DNA of 64,000 nucleotides. It comes from Flaccisagitta enflata. Taxonomy: Eukaryota; Chaetognatha; Sagittoidea; Aphragmophora. Below the pieces are notes generated by a model that searched no databases, had not been told where the DNA came from, and saw only the letters and a program-made list of their open reading frames with translations. Position 1 is the stretch's first letter, and every line of letters starts with the position of its first letter. Both the position numbers and the translations under genes were made by a program. Location: contig OZ231126.1 in assembly GCA_965153355.1 (NCBI GenBank), positions 6,634,001 to 6,698,000 of the forward strand, read 5' to 3'. Of the stretch, positions 23,156-33,900 are shown piece after piece.

Positions 23156-23713
23156 TACAGTAGATCTCGTCTAGACTTGAGATAACGGGGGCAAGCGTTG
23201 TAGATTAACAAATAAAGCTAGGGGATTGATATTTGAAATATAGACTAATAAAATGATGCTTCATTGCCCATGATAGTTGGTTGCCATGGAAACTCTTTTC
23301 CATGTATTTACGCTAAAGTATCAATATTTTGAGAAATTTTTTGATCGAACATAGCTTAAAATCAAATTTGCTACAACTTTCCCACAGTATGTTCTGTAAG
23401 AATGTCGCTCGTTTAGCGGTTGCTAGGGGTTGTCACACATGGATACGCTCCCTAGCAACGGCCAAATTCTTACAGAACATACTGTGGGAAAGTTGTAGCA
23501 AATTTAATTTTAAACAATGTTCCCCCAAAAAATTTCTCAAAATATTGATATTTTAGCATAAATACATGGAAATGTGTTTCCATAGCAACCAAGTATCATG
23601 GGGAATAAATTATTCTCTTATTGATCTATATTCAAAATATCAGCCCTCTAGTTTCATTTGTGCTTCCACAGTGCTTGCCCCCGTTATCTCATGTCTAGAC
23701 GAGATCTACTGTA
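23156..23713. mobile_element. 558-bp long palindromic MITE (TACAGTAGATCTCGTC)
   Basis: Starts TACAGTAGATCTCGTCTAGA and ends with the complement. Arms of about 250 bases pair through GCCCCCGTTATCTCA, CCATGTATTT, AATATTTTGAGAAATTTT and CAACTTTCCCACAGTATG. The loop is only about 60 bases and itself has a GTTGCTAGGG/CCCTAGCAAC stem. TA at both ends suggests a Tc1/mariner-like origin. Confidence 0.85.
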
Positions 23714-23969
23714 TGTAATTTTGTTAGTTAGTGAAAAACACAACGGATGGGCTCTGATTGGCTTGATTTTGATCTCAAGCCAACAACTATGAGAAACTTG
23801 ATAGACGAATTAAACAAATCAAACAAAGTAAAGGAACTAATTAAACAAATTAAATGTTAACATGATGTTTTGGTGCAATTTCTTCAATGATATTTTTAAT
23901 CATTCAGCCTTTCCTTATGATTTCATTTTGTCACCAAATAAAACAATTCAGGGGAATTTACTCGAAGGG

Positions 23970-24167
<198 letters not shown>

Positions 24168-24246
24168 ATCTCTATCTATTTTTTGTAATCTTTAAAGCTA
24201 ATTAATAATTAGATTCTTTTTCAGGAGAAAGCATGATTTTTTTCAG

Positions 24247-24253
24247 AGAGAGA

Positions 24254-24349
<96 letters not shown>
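24247..24349. repeat. GA dinucleotide tract
   Basis: About 100 bases of GA next to the family C element. Confidence 0.95.
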
Positions 24350-24351
<2 letters not shown>

Positions 24352-24352
<1 letters not shown>

Positions 24353-24683
24353 TGACTAAATGACTAGATGACTAGATGACTAGATGACTAAATGACTGAA
24401 TGACTAAATGACTAAGAGACAAAAAGACGAAGAGACTTTAAGACCAAAAGACTAAACAACTAAAAGACTTAAAGACTAACTGACTAAAAGACTAAAAGAC
24501 TGAAAGATAAAAAAACAAAAAGAGCAAAAGATTAAATGTGAAATGACTTAAAATGACATAAAATGACTTGAAATGACTTAAAAGGACTTAAAATGACGTG
24601 AAACAACAAATAAAGCTAAGCGTTACGGACAGACGGACCAACAGACGGACAGAGCGGGTCGTTGAGTCTTGTGCACGTGACTA
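24352..24683 (-). mobile_element. family C element, truncated
   Basis: A GACTAGAT/GACTTAAAAT array, then GGACAGACGGACCAACAGAC, AGAGCGGGTC and GTGCACGTGACTAAAAA. The AACAAGG end is not found; it gives way to the GA tract. Confidence 0.6.
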
Positions 24684-24959
24684 AAAACACAGATGGTCAG
24701 ACAGACAGACGGAAAACCGGTACTTGGAAAAAAAGACGAAAAGGCAGAATAACAGACAGAACAGAGATGATCACAGGCAGAGTCAAAGACAAAAAGATTA
24801 AAGAAAAAAGAATAATGACAATTCCCGGATTTTAGCTGAAAATGTATTATCTCCTGCTTGTGATATCGTTCCTCCCCCTGGGGTATTTGGATAATCCCTG
24901 GGGACACGTTGCGTCCCCCCTTTACATGTTGATGCTCACCCCCCTCCCCTCCCCTTTTT

Positions 24960-25052
24960 TAGTTGCGGACACGCAACTCTATAAGAGGCTTTGTCCATCC
25001 ATCCGTCAGTCCGTCAGTCCGTCCATTTGTCGGTCCGTTGGTCCATGAGCAC
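24960..25052 (+). mobile_element. family A element, hairpin end only
   Basis: TAGTTGCGGACACGCAACTC, TATAAGAGGCTTTGTCCATC and a GTCC core, then unrelated sequence. Truncated. Confidence 0.6.
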
Positions 25053-25209
25053 GTGTAGATGGGGGTTGACTCCTTTTTTCCCCTCCCGAATTATATTCCC
25101 CCTCCTTCCGCTTTCCCTTCAACTCTTTCTTCCTTTTTTTCCCCTCCTTTTCATATTCTTCCTTCTTTTCCACCTTTTTTTTATTCTCCCCCTTCTTTCT
25201 TTCCTACCC

Positions 25210-25305
25210 TTTTTGGGCAGCGGCCCCAAAGGGCCGATGTCCTGCAGGACACAGGGGTGAATTTCCTTATGTCCGTCCGTACGTCCATACGTATGTCCCT
25301 CCCCA
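25210..25305 (+). mobile_element. family E element, left end
   Basis: TTTTTGGGCAGCGGCCCCAA, GGGCCGATGTCCTGCAGGAC and a GTCC core; the matching right end is at 26454-26621. The DNA between them holds a palindromic MITE and a family A element, so this may be one E element interrupted by later insertions. Confidence 0.6.
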
Positions 25306-25336
25306 AAGCTTCTCAATTCTCAAATCCCATAGAATA

Positions 25337-25955
25337 ACCATAAGTGCAATAAAAATGGCCGATTTTTCAACAGCTTTGAGCACAGGTTTTGGTCAAAAGA
25401 TTCTTGAAACAATAGAAAAATTCATGCAGTGTAGACAGATATCAAAAAATATCTTTCATTTGAGTCCATGCAGCAACTTTTTTCTCAATTCTTTTAGAAA
25501 ATATGACAGATAAAAGGTTAACAACTAAATTGCCACCTCATGAAAAAACAGCTGAAATTGTCGCTCGGATTTTCTAAAATATTTCAGATAAGTAAAAATG
25601 ATAGAAGATCTTTATCGATTTTGATGAAATTTTAGGTGCTAGTTGACCTGTATTATGACCAATATCAATTCAATTTTCATCAATATCGGGCAACGTCTTC
25701 TGTGATTTTTTATGGAACTTTGTAAAAATACCATGGGCAGTTTCAAAATTGAGGGCTTTGGCTAATCTTACTCTCATTTGCATATTCGTTTGGACTCGAT
25801 GGATATTTGCATCGAGTTGGTGGTCCCACAAAAATTTTAAATGAAAGATCTTTTGAAGGGCTTTCCAGGTGTCATAAGTTTTGCTATCTTTGGACAAGTT
25901 CTAGCTCCTTTACAGACCTTTTAAAAATCGGCCTTTTTTTTTGCACCTATGGTTA
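25337..25955. mobile_element. TA-flanked MITE of about 620 bp (ACCATAAGTGCA)
   Basis: Ends ACCATAAGTGCAATAAAAAT and the complement of ACCATAGGTGCAAAAAAAAA, followed inward on both sides by GGCCGATTTTT. TA at 25335-25336 and 25956-25957. The interior is AT-rich with no transposase. Confidence 0.7.
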
Positions 25956-26167
25956 ACACAGGAAAATGTCAAAATGCAAACTTCCCATTGAATAACATGG
26001 AAAATTTACAAAAAAATAGAAAAATGTAAATTTCCCATTGAATAACATTGAAGATTAACAAAAAATGAAAATGATACAAAATTCCTACTGGATAGCATGG
26101 AAAATTGATAAAAAAAGAAAAATATGAAATTCTCATTGAATAACATGGAAAATTGACAAGAAATTAA

Positions 26168-26415
26168 AACAAGGTCATTAGACCTAAGTCGCGTGCGTCG
26201 GCACTTTCAAAAAAAGTCAGGCAGACAGACAGACAAACATTTTTTTTTCAAAAAGACGTTTGAGTAGACTTCTAACTTTTCCAAGTTTCTTCTCTGCAGT
26301 TCAGAGACATAAAAAAATGCGATTAAAAGCCTTTTAAACGACTTTGTTACGGACCGACGGACCGACTGACGGACCAACCAAAAAGTGGCTTATAGAGTCG
26401 CGTAGCACGCGACTA
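26168..26415 (-). mobile_element. family A element
   Basis: AACAAGGTCATTAGACCTAA, a CAGACAGACAGA tract, GACGGACCGACTGACGGACC, then GAGTCGCGTAGCACGCGACT. Both ends present though diverged. Confidence 0.65.
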
Positions 26416-26453
26416 AAAAAAGTATAACTCCCATTGAATATCATGGAAAATTG

Positions 26454-26621
26454 CCCCAAAGGCTTGAAATATGCCTTCTCAGAACGTAAGGAAATTCAGC
26501 CCTGTGTCCTATAGGACTTTGGCCCTTTGGGGCCGCTGCCCTGCTCTCACTCCACTTCTTCAGCTGATCACTCCAAGCAGGGCATCGGGTACCGCTGACC
26601 ATGTGTGATCCTTGGATGACT
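26454..26621 (+). mobile_element. family E element, right end
   Basis: GTCCTATAGGACTTTGGCCC, TTTGGGGCCGCTGCCCTGCT, ACTCCACTTCTTCAGCTGAT, GGGTACCGCTGACCATGTGT and GATCCTTGGATGACT. Close match to the right end of 11353-11886. Confidence 0.7.
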
Positions 26622-26624
26622 TGT

Positions 26625-26990
26625 TCCTCCTCTTTCTTCACCTTTGCATCCGTCTTTTCCTATATTTTTTTTCCTCCTCCTTTTCTTCCTCCTTCCTTTT
26701 CTCATCCTCCTTCTTTCCTTTCTCCTCCATTTTTCCTTTCTCCTCCATTTTTCCTTTCTCCTCCATTTTTCCTTTCTCCTCCATTTTTCCTTTCTCCTCC
26801 TTCTTCTCCTTTCATCTTTCTTCCTCTTTCTCCTCCTTTTCTTCCTCCATCTTTTCCTTCTCCTCATTCTTTTTCTCCTTCTTTCTGGCTGTAACTCCTC
26901 CTTCTTCTCCTCCAACTTTCCTTTCTCCTTCATCTTTTCTTTCTCTTCCTTCTTTTCCTCCATCCTTTTCATGTCTTTATCTCCCTTCTC
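26625..26990. repeat. polypyrimidine tract with TTTCTCCTCCATTTTTCC units
   Basis: Pyrimidine-rich with at least five tandem 18-base units at 26710-26800. Frames here are Phe/Ser/Leu or Lys/Arg/Glu repeat products. Confidence 0.8.
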
Positions 26991-27009
26991 CACCTCTCTT
27001 ACCTCTTTT

Positions 27010-27246
27010 TAGTTGCGTGCTATGCGACTCTACACCCCGCTTTGTCGGTCAGTCCGTCGGTCCGTTGGTCCATTGGTTCGTTGGTCCGTCTGTCCGTTGG
27101 TCCGTCGGTCCGTCCGTCACACTTTACTTTTCCGTCGTTAATAGGGGTTTTGGATCTACTGCTCCTGCCCAAATGCTCCACTGACCTCAAATATTGCCCC
27201 TGCCCATCCGCACGCGACTAGGGTAGCCGTGTATCCGGCCTTGTTT
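27010..27246 (+). mobile_element. family A element, long form
   Basis: TAGTTGCGTGCTATGCGACT, CCCGCTTTGTCGGTCAGTCC core, ACTGCTCCTGCCCAAATGCT, CTGACCTCAAATATTGCCCC, GCACGCGACTAGGGTAGCCG and GTATCCGGCCTTGTT. Defines the longer A subfamily shared with 45343, 46161 and 22439. Confidence 0.8.
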
Positions 27247-27249
27247 TTT

Positions 27250-27454
27250 AACCCTCCTCTGCGCTTGTAACTCCTCCTCCTTCATTCTCTCACCTATCTC
27301 ATTCCCATCCACAGCATCTTTCCCACTCGGAATTTGATGCAAGGCTAAACAACGGAATTCTTTTTCGTTTTAAAATCGAAATTGATTTTTTTTTCTTCCC
27401 TATCCTGCCTGCTACTTATTCTGTGTGTTGTGTGAGTGTGTCTGTGTATTTGTT

Positions 27455-27511
<57 letters not shown>

Positions 27512-28838
27512 TTTTGAGATTTTGTTTGTTTGTTTGTTTGTTTGTTTGGTTAAAATTGGAAAAAAGTGAATCAATATCTAGGACATGAGCAAACTAAGAA
27601 TCTTAGTATTTGGTAGTTCATAAAGCGATATTCTCCTTTTGAAGCGGAACGACAGTAAAAGGATATCATTTGGCTAAAAACAGGTGTCACGATAGGGCAA
27701 GCATGGGGGGGGGGGGAAGGTTTCATTTCAAGGAGGCTTTGAATGAAGAAGGCGCAAAGATCTGTTTCTGACCTGAGCATTTCTTCTTTCTTTGTCATCT
27801 TTGCCGTTCCAATTAACAGATAAATTGTACTTGCTTACGCCAAGCGCATCTACAGATTCTTATGTTCAGTCTTAGTTTTCTATCCATCTCGCTTTTTCTG
27901 TCGTAAATTCTTAGCTAAATTTAGCCCCATTTCCGAGGTCAGATCCTTTTTGTTTCTAGCCCATATTTTGTAACAGGAATGTAGAAAATGTCTCCGCATG
28001 ATTTTGCGCAAATATTTATACTTTTCTCAAGGCTAGGGAAGCTTGATTTTTAATGACTGATAAAGTTTGAGCCTTGTAACTGGGTACCACTTCTTTGTTA
28101 TTGTCATTTCCAAGAATTTACGAAAGTTTTTCTCTGATGACAACATCAAGAGTAGCATTTGAGAGCGGGTGCAATGTATGGAGGCACCAACAGACAGACG
28201 GACCAATGTAGTGGCCAACCATTGGAAAATGAAACTTCCTAAAAAGTTGCTAAATTGGGTTTTGCATAGAAACTTGATTTCAATCAAACGCTAGATTCCT
28301 GTAGGCCATGCGACCTTACAGACGCAGCACCATTTCATTACGTTTTCTCTACGGAAAAGCTCTCAGAGACAAATTTCACTCAAAGAATGAACTTTTAACC
28401 AAAAAACAATAAAATAACGTCAAAAGACATCCGCAATAATGGAGTTTTGCTCAAACTTAAATCTATTTCCATAAAAAAGCTAAATTGAGAAGCGTGTTTG
28501 GAGTTAAGATATAAAGTAAACTTAAAACGTTTTATCTTCCGGCTGCTTAAGATGGCCTCTTTACACGCATCAAGGACCGCAAATAAACCTCTCCAATGAC
28601 AAATGACTAACTATCAACGAATTACTTTTTTGCAATTTTCTTTTTGACAATGATATCTCTCCTGCTTCTCTGTTCAAAACTGTGCACGTTAAGTATTAGT
28701 CGTCGGACGCCTCGTCACCTCTATCCATAAATCACTTCAGAGTCTCTGGGAGGATTGATCAATACTTCTTCTGTAGACAGACAAAGAATATGTGCCGGAC
28801 ACGGATCGCCCATTTATTGTCAAAGGGTATGACCAAGA
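27250..28838. other. unassigned stretch with GT and TTTG tracts
   Basis: A GT dinucleotide tract lies at 27459-27507 and a TTTG tract at 27526-27549; the remainder is AT-rich with no coding or repeat signal I can support. Confidence 0.5.
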
Positions 28839-29014
28839 TCAAGGCCGGATACCCGGCCGATAAATACTCGCTTGCGGGTTTGCGATTTTGGTCAGGGGCT
28901 GCAATGTTCGAAAATCACACAAAATTTCGGCCGATTTCGTTTTATCCAAAATTACGCGTTACAGACTTATATACCCAAGGCACACCCCCTCATAGAGTCG
29001 CCTAGCAATCGACT
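28839..29014 (-). mobile_element. family A element, diverged
   Basis: CAAGGCCGGATACCCGGCCG, GGTCAGGGGCTGCAATG and CATAGAGTCGCCTAGCAATC keep the outline of the family. The GTCY core is missing. Confidence 0.5.
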
Positions 29015-29030
29015 GAGATAGAGAGAGAGA

Positions 29031-29081
<51 letters not shown>
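29015..29081. repeat. GA dinucleotide tract
   Basis: About 65 bases of GA with one AAGG interruption, touching the end of the A element. Confidence 0.9.
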
Positions 29082-29083
<2 letters not shown>

Positions 29084-29336
29084 AACTTAGGTCTGCCGTT
29101 GATATGTTATAAAGAAAGAATTGACTGAAAGACTGATTGTTTTGTGCTCTTAGTATAAAGATAGAATAATAGTTTGTGAGTTATTTATTTCTTCAACTGA
29201 TTTCAGAGGACCAGTGAATGGTGACGACAAAATGTATGAAGAAAAATTGCATAAAGGGAATCAGATTTATGCTACAGACTATTTCAGTGTTTATCAAGCA
29301 TACTAAATATATTACGATACTAAAATTTATACATTA

Positions 29337-29946
29337 CGCTGAGGAGAATACATTTTTTTTCATGCGGGGACCCAGAGGAGGGCCCAGATTTTTTTTATTT
29401 TGATGTAACTAATGTATTATAAAAATTTCAGGACCATAGCCGTTCTTAAACCTTCATCATATTGCACCTGAAAAATGGTTCATCCTTAAGGGGGCCAAAA
29501 TTTCAAAATCATTTTTCCTCAAATTTAATGCCAGATTCAGATTCCTTGTGAAAATCTTTGTCAGATACTGTATTTTCTTTTACCAAAATTTTGTTTTTAA
29601 ACTGAAAAAATGCAAAAAACCTCCAAAAATAAGGGTTTCTAAAAAACAAAGTCTTTTCAGAGGTTTTTTGCTTTTTTTTCAGCTTAAAAACAAAATTTTG
29701 AAAAAGGAAAATATAGTATCTGACAAAATTTTTTACAAGGAATCTGAATCTGGCATCAGTTCTGGGGAAAAATGAATTTGAAATTTTGGCCCCCTTCAGG
29801 ATGAGCCATATTACAAGTGCAATATCATGAATGTTCAAGAACATCTATAGTCCTGAAATTTTTAGAATAAATTAGTTACATCAAAATGATAATATCTGGG
29901 CCCTCCTCTGGGTCCCTGTATGAAAAAAAGTGTATTCTCCTCAGCG
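29337..29946. mobile_element. 610-bp long palindromic MITE (CGCTGAGGAGAATAC)
   Basis: TA then CGCTGAGGAGAATACA at the left, complement then TA at the right. Arms of about 250-290 bases pair through GGGCCC, TTTTGATGTAACTAAT, TTTCAGGAC, GGGGGCCAAAATTTCAAA and CAGATTCAGATTCCTTGT. The tip lies near 29635. Situated about 1.0 kb beyond the receptor stop codon. Confidence 0.85.
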
Positions 29947-29999
29947 TATTATACATGTTTCCGCAGATGAACATCAAAATGTTTTAGTGAGTTAGTTGC

Positions 30000-30976
30000 A
30001 AATTTCCTAGCGAGCCTTCTGTACCAGAAGTTGAACAATCAATGAGCAAGGTAAACGTTGAAAATGAAGGCAGAAATAAAGAACTACATATCAGTCAAAG
30101 GTAAAAGGAATCGAATTCCAAACTGGCTCCAAAAAACAATGTAGATGAGAAAATATGATATTCCCACTTTGAAAAGTAACGTGGTATCTACTGGCAAAAT
30201 AGCAAGTATACAATGAAAGGATGTTTAGTGCTACAACAATGTCATCAAAATACGGTAAACTTCCTTCTCTAACGGACAAAAGGGATATATGTTTGTTGTT
30301 TGTAGTCTTTCTTCAGCTGTTTCATGAAATCAGTATGAAAAAAAACTAGAAATTTGCATCTTTTATCTGGAAATTCCGTCACTAGGTGGTCTGTCAGAGC
30401 GAGATTAACAGCGTGCAATCTAGGTACGTGGGCAAGTATAAAGATACATCCCTGGCCAAGTGTTTTTATCTGAGGAGTCTAAAAGCCTTGGTCCCAAAAG
30501 GCTGTGATAAACAGTTATAAAGATATGAGCCCATGTTTGATAAAGTTTTATTTTGAAAAACACAAAAATTACCCATTTTGAGTTTTGCTATTTTTCTTTT
30601 GGTTTCTGCAGAAAAAATTTTAGTCACCCATGCCATTTTTCCTCTCTATGACGGCCCAAAGTAAAAAAAAAAGAAAGCCTAATTGTATACGGTTTTCTTT
30701 CTTGGCCTTGCAATTCAATATGGGGTTGTATGTAAAAGAAAAAAAAAAGCAACTTGCATAATGGCAGTCCATCATGTAGTGATGCCAGTCTAGTAATGAT
30801 TGTGGAAAAAAAGACATTCTCTACAACTACCAAAAAATCCATGATTTTGGTTTTACACTGTGATGGTGATGCTGTGTTGATGTGAATACTGGGAAGTAAA
30901 GTGCTTGTAAAAAGAGTTCCGATTTTCCTCCTGTTGCTTTGAGGAATATGATTACATCATCGCTCGAGATTTCCAT
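30000..30976. other. 3' flank of the receptor gene, no second gene seen
   Basis: AT-rich unique-looking sequence between a palindromic MITE and the stop codon. Small frames in it are short and of biased composition. Apart from the AATAAA near 30550 nothing could be assigned. Confidence 0.4.
30547..30552 (-). promoter_or_regulatory. candidate polyadenylation signal for the receptor gene
   Basis: AATAAA read on the minus strand, about 425 bases past the stop codon. It is the first canonical hexamer I find downstream; no ATTAAA occurs nearer. It would imply a 3' UTR of roughly 0.45 kb. Confidence 0.3.
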
Positions 30977-33900
30977 CTACAATTCACCCACATTCCTTGG
31001 GATGAACTCCACAACAAAAGGTAAGTTGATGAAATTGAGCTCGGCCAAATTCTGCTTATCTGAAAGCAGCACTCCGCCTGATCGCACCAGCCAATTTCCA
31101 TCAGTCACATCTCGATGCATCTTTGCCAAAAGGCCTTTCACCGCCTTGACGTTGTAGGTCGGTTTGATTTCCATCTTTATAGATGGCTGCCCACTCTTTG
31201 CAAACTCAATCCTGATTTCGGGTTTAAGAACTTCCAAAGTCGAACCCTCTGCGATGTGTAAGTTTGCATCTCTAATTGACGCCGTCGTTTCCACTGCAAA
31301 TTCCTCCTCTTGAATCGGATTTGGAATAACCTTTCCCTTGCATTTCAGTAAGAGGCTCTTGAAAGGGATGTCCTCTTCCATGCTTTTGACCAATTCTGTC
31401 ACTTTTCCGAAAATGTCGCTGAAATGAATGGAAGATCTTAATCTTTCCAGTTTAACCTGTCGCTCAACCGAACCATCCAAAGAGCCGTACTTAATGGTGA
31501 CATGGCTCTCCGTCTGAAGTGGAGCCAAGTGTCCTTGCATCAATCCTTCAGCGCAAGCTTGTTGCTCCAATTGTTCATAAGCCAATGCGTAGAGTTTTGG
31601 CATCGATTCAGTTCTCTCGCCTTTGAAAAATTTGAGGAAACAAAGATAAGAGTGAGGATAAAAGAATGGCAATCTGGAGAGAAAATAGAGAAGAATCTCC
31701 TGGAGGCTCGGTTTTGGCTTCCCACACATGATCAGCATGGACGCCGGGTTCTCGTGACCGTGTTGCAGTATGTTACGAATGAATCGCAACAGGTCCACGT
31801 AAGTCGTTATGTCAAGGGTGTTTCTACCCAAACCAAATTCCTCCATGACCACATCATCGATCTTCTTGTTCCACCCTCCAAGCCCGCCAATGACGAGGCA
31901 CGCGTTTTTCTCAGCTTCGGCGAACATCCACTTCATGGCTTTGTTGTTCTTTTGCCCTTTGAGCGAAGCGTTCAATTCGGATAAGATGGAAATCTTGTTG
32001 TCCGTGGATTGAAAGGCGGGAGTTTGAAGTGCCTCGGCCGCGGTCATTCCTCTTTGGAGAGCAAAGATCAATGAACACAAGTCAACGTTGGATAAACCCA
32101 CAAGATTCTCAATATTGACTGGATGAGAGGATGATTTTCCAGATACAAGATAAAAAATGATGTTGGCGACTGCGCTTATATCCTTTTGTTGTTCTTGGAT
32201 GTTGGTGGTCCCCAATAACGGCGTTTCTTCCATGGCCATTTCCAATGATCCGATGCAGGCTTGATGAAAACCACCCAGCTTTACCACCCACTTTCCAGTG
32301 GTATTGTCAAATCTGACAAATACAGATTCGATGGAGATATTGCGGTGAAAGATAGGACATTCTTGAGATTGCAAAAAGTCGACGGCGCCCAAAATTTGGT
32401 GGCAAATATCAACAACATCGAATGATGAACCATTGAAAAGCCCGCACAACTGTGCATCAAGAATAGAAGCATCAACCTTTTCAACAAACATATGGCCCAC
32501 CCTCTTAATGAATGGAAACCATGTGACAAAGGAAGTGTGAAGTCTGATGATGTTTGGATGATTGATCTGACCCAGAATCTTTACCTCTCTCCTGAAAGAT
32601 TCTTTTCCATCGCGATTTTCCATCAAAAACCGAACATGAAGATACTTTTTTCCCAATTTCTTGGCATAAATTGATTTACCCATTTGATACGAGAGTGCCG
32701 CTGCTAAAACTGCAAATATTCCTACACAACTGTATGGCACCACTTTCAGCTCTAAGATACATTCCATCACATGCGCGTGAAATTTTCCATCATCTCTGCA
32801 GCTGATGTTTTGTGGGAGGTTTTTAATGACTGTCCTTAACATATCTACGACATTGCATTCATTACAAAAGAAATCATTCCCTTCTAAGTAAACTTTTGTC
32901 TGTGGTAATAGCGAAAATTGAGATGGAAGTTTCAACAAGTTATTATACCTCAAGTCCAATGCTGAAAGATTTCTCATTAATAGCAATGAAGGACCATCGA
33001 TGCTGCTTATTTTGTTCCCTTGACAATCTAACGATGATATGTTTTCCAGATTAGACGAAAACTTGACAAACTCAAGTTCATTTTTGGAGAAGTCAGCGAA
33101 TATTTGGTCGTATGGCAGGCAAGAGGGTAAATTGTTGAGATTTCTTGAAGCACAGTTCATTTGCAGTATGTTTTTGCTCCATTGGCATGAGCAGGGTGTT
33201 GGACAGCATGGTATAGGTCCAAACTGTGGTAAGAAATGCATCAAAGTTCTATCATTCCATGAGCAGCTGCAAATCCATGGATTTTTGGCAAGGTACACTT
33301 TTTTTAAGCTGTTGATCTTTTGCATAGTTTGAGGCCTTATGTTAGAAATATGGTTACCGTATACATCAAGAGTTTTTAGTTCAGGCAACCCTTCTATGAA
33401 AGAAATGTTTTTCAGTTGATTGCTGTGCAGGAAAAGTTCCTTCATTGTAGAATCCTGGAATTGGTTCATATCAATCTCCTCGATTTGATTATGGCTTAAG
33501 TTAAGAGCAACAAGGGCGTCATATTCGTCGCCATCGATGCGACCACTAAAGTGTTTGATTCTGTTGTGACTTAAGTCCAGAGGTTCGATAGGGATAGATA
33601 TGAAGCAAAAGCTGTCAGGCTCAATGGTCGAAATTTTGTTACCCTGAAGCTTCAAACTCATAGTGAACCCTGTTGGAACGTCATTGTCTTTGAAGAAAGA
33701 AAAGTCACTGGTTGAAATTGTTTCAATCATGTTATTGCTGAGATCTAAAAACTCCAGAGTGACGAGACCTATGAAAGATACGAATTTCAGATTTTGTATT
33801 CTATTGTGGCCAAGACTTAGTTTTCTTAATCGGGTACAGTTTGAAAACGCACCGTTTTCTATATTGGTAATTTGGTTGTAGTCAAGATCCAGAATCTCAA

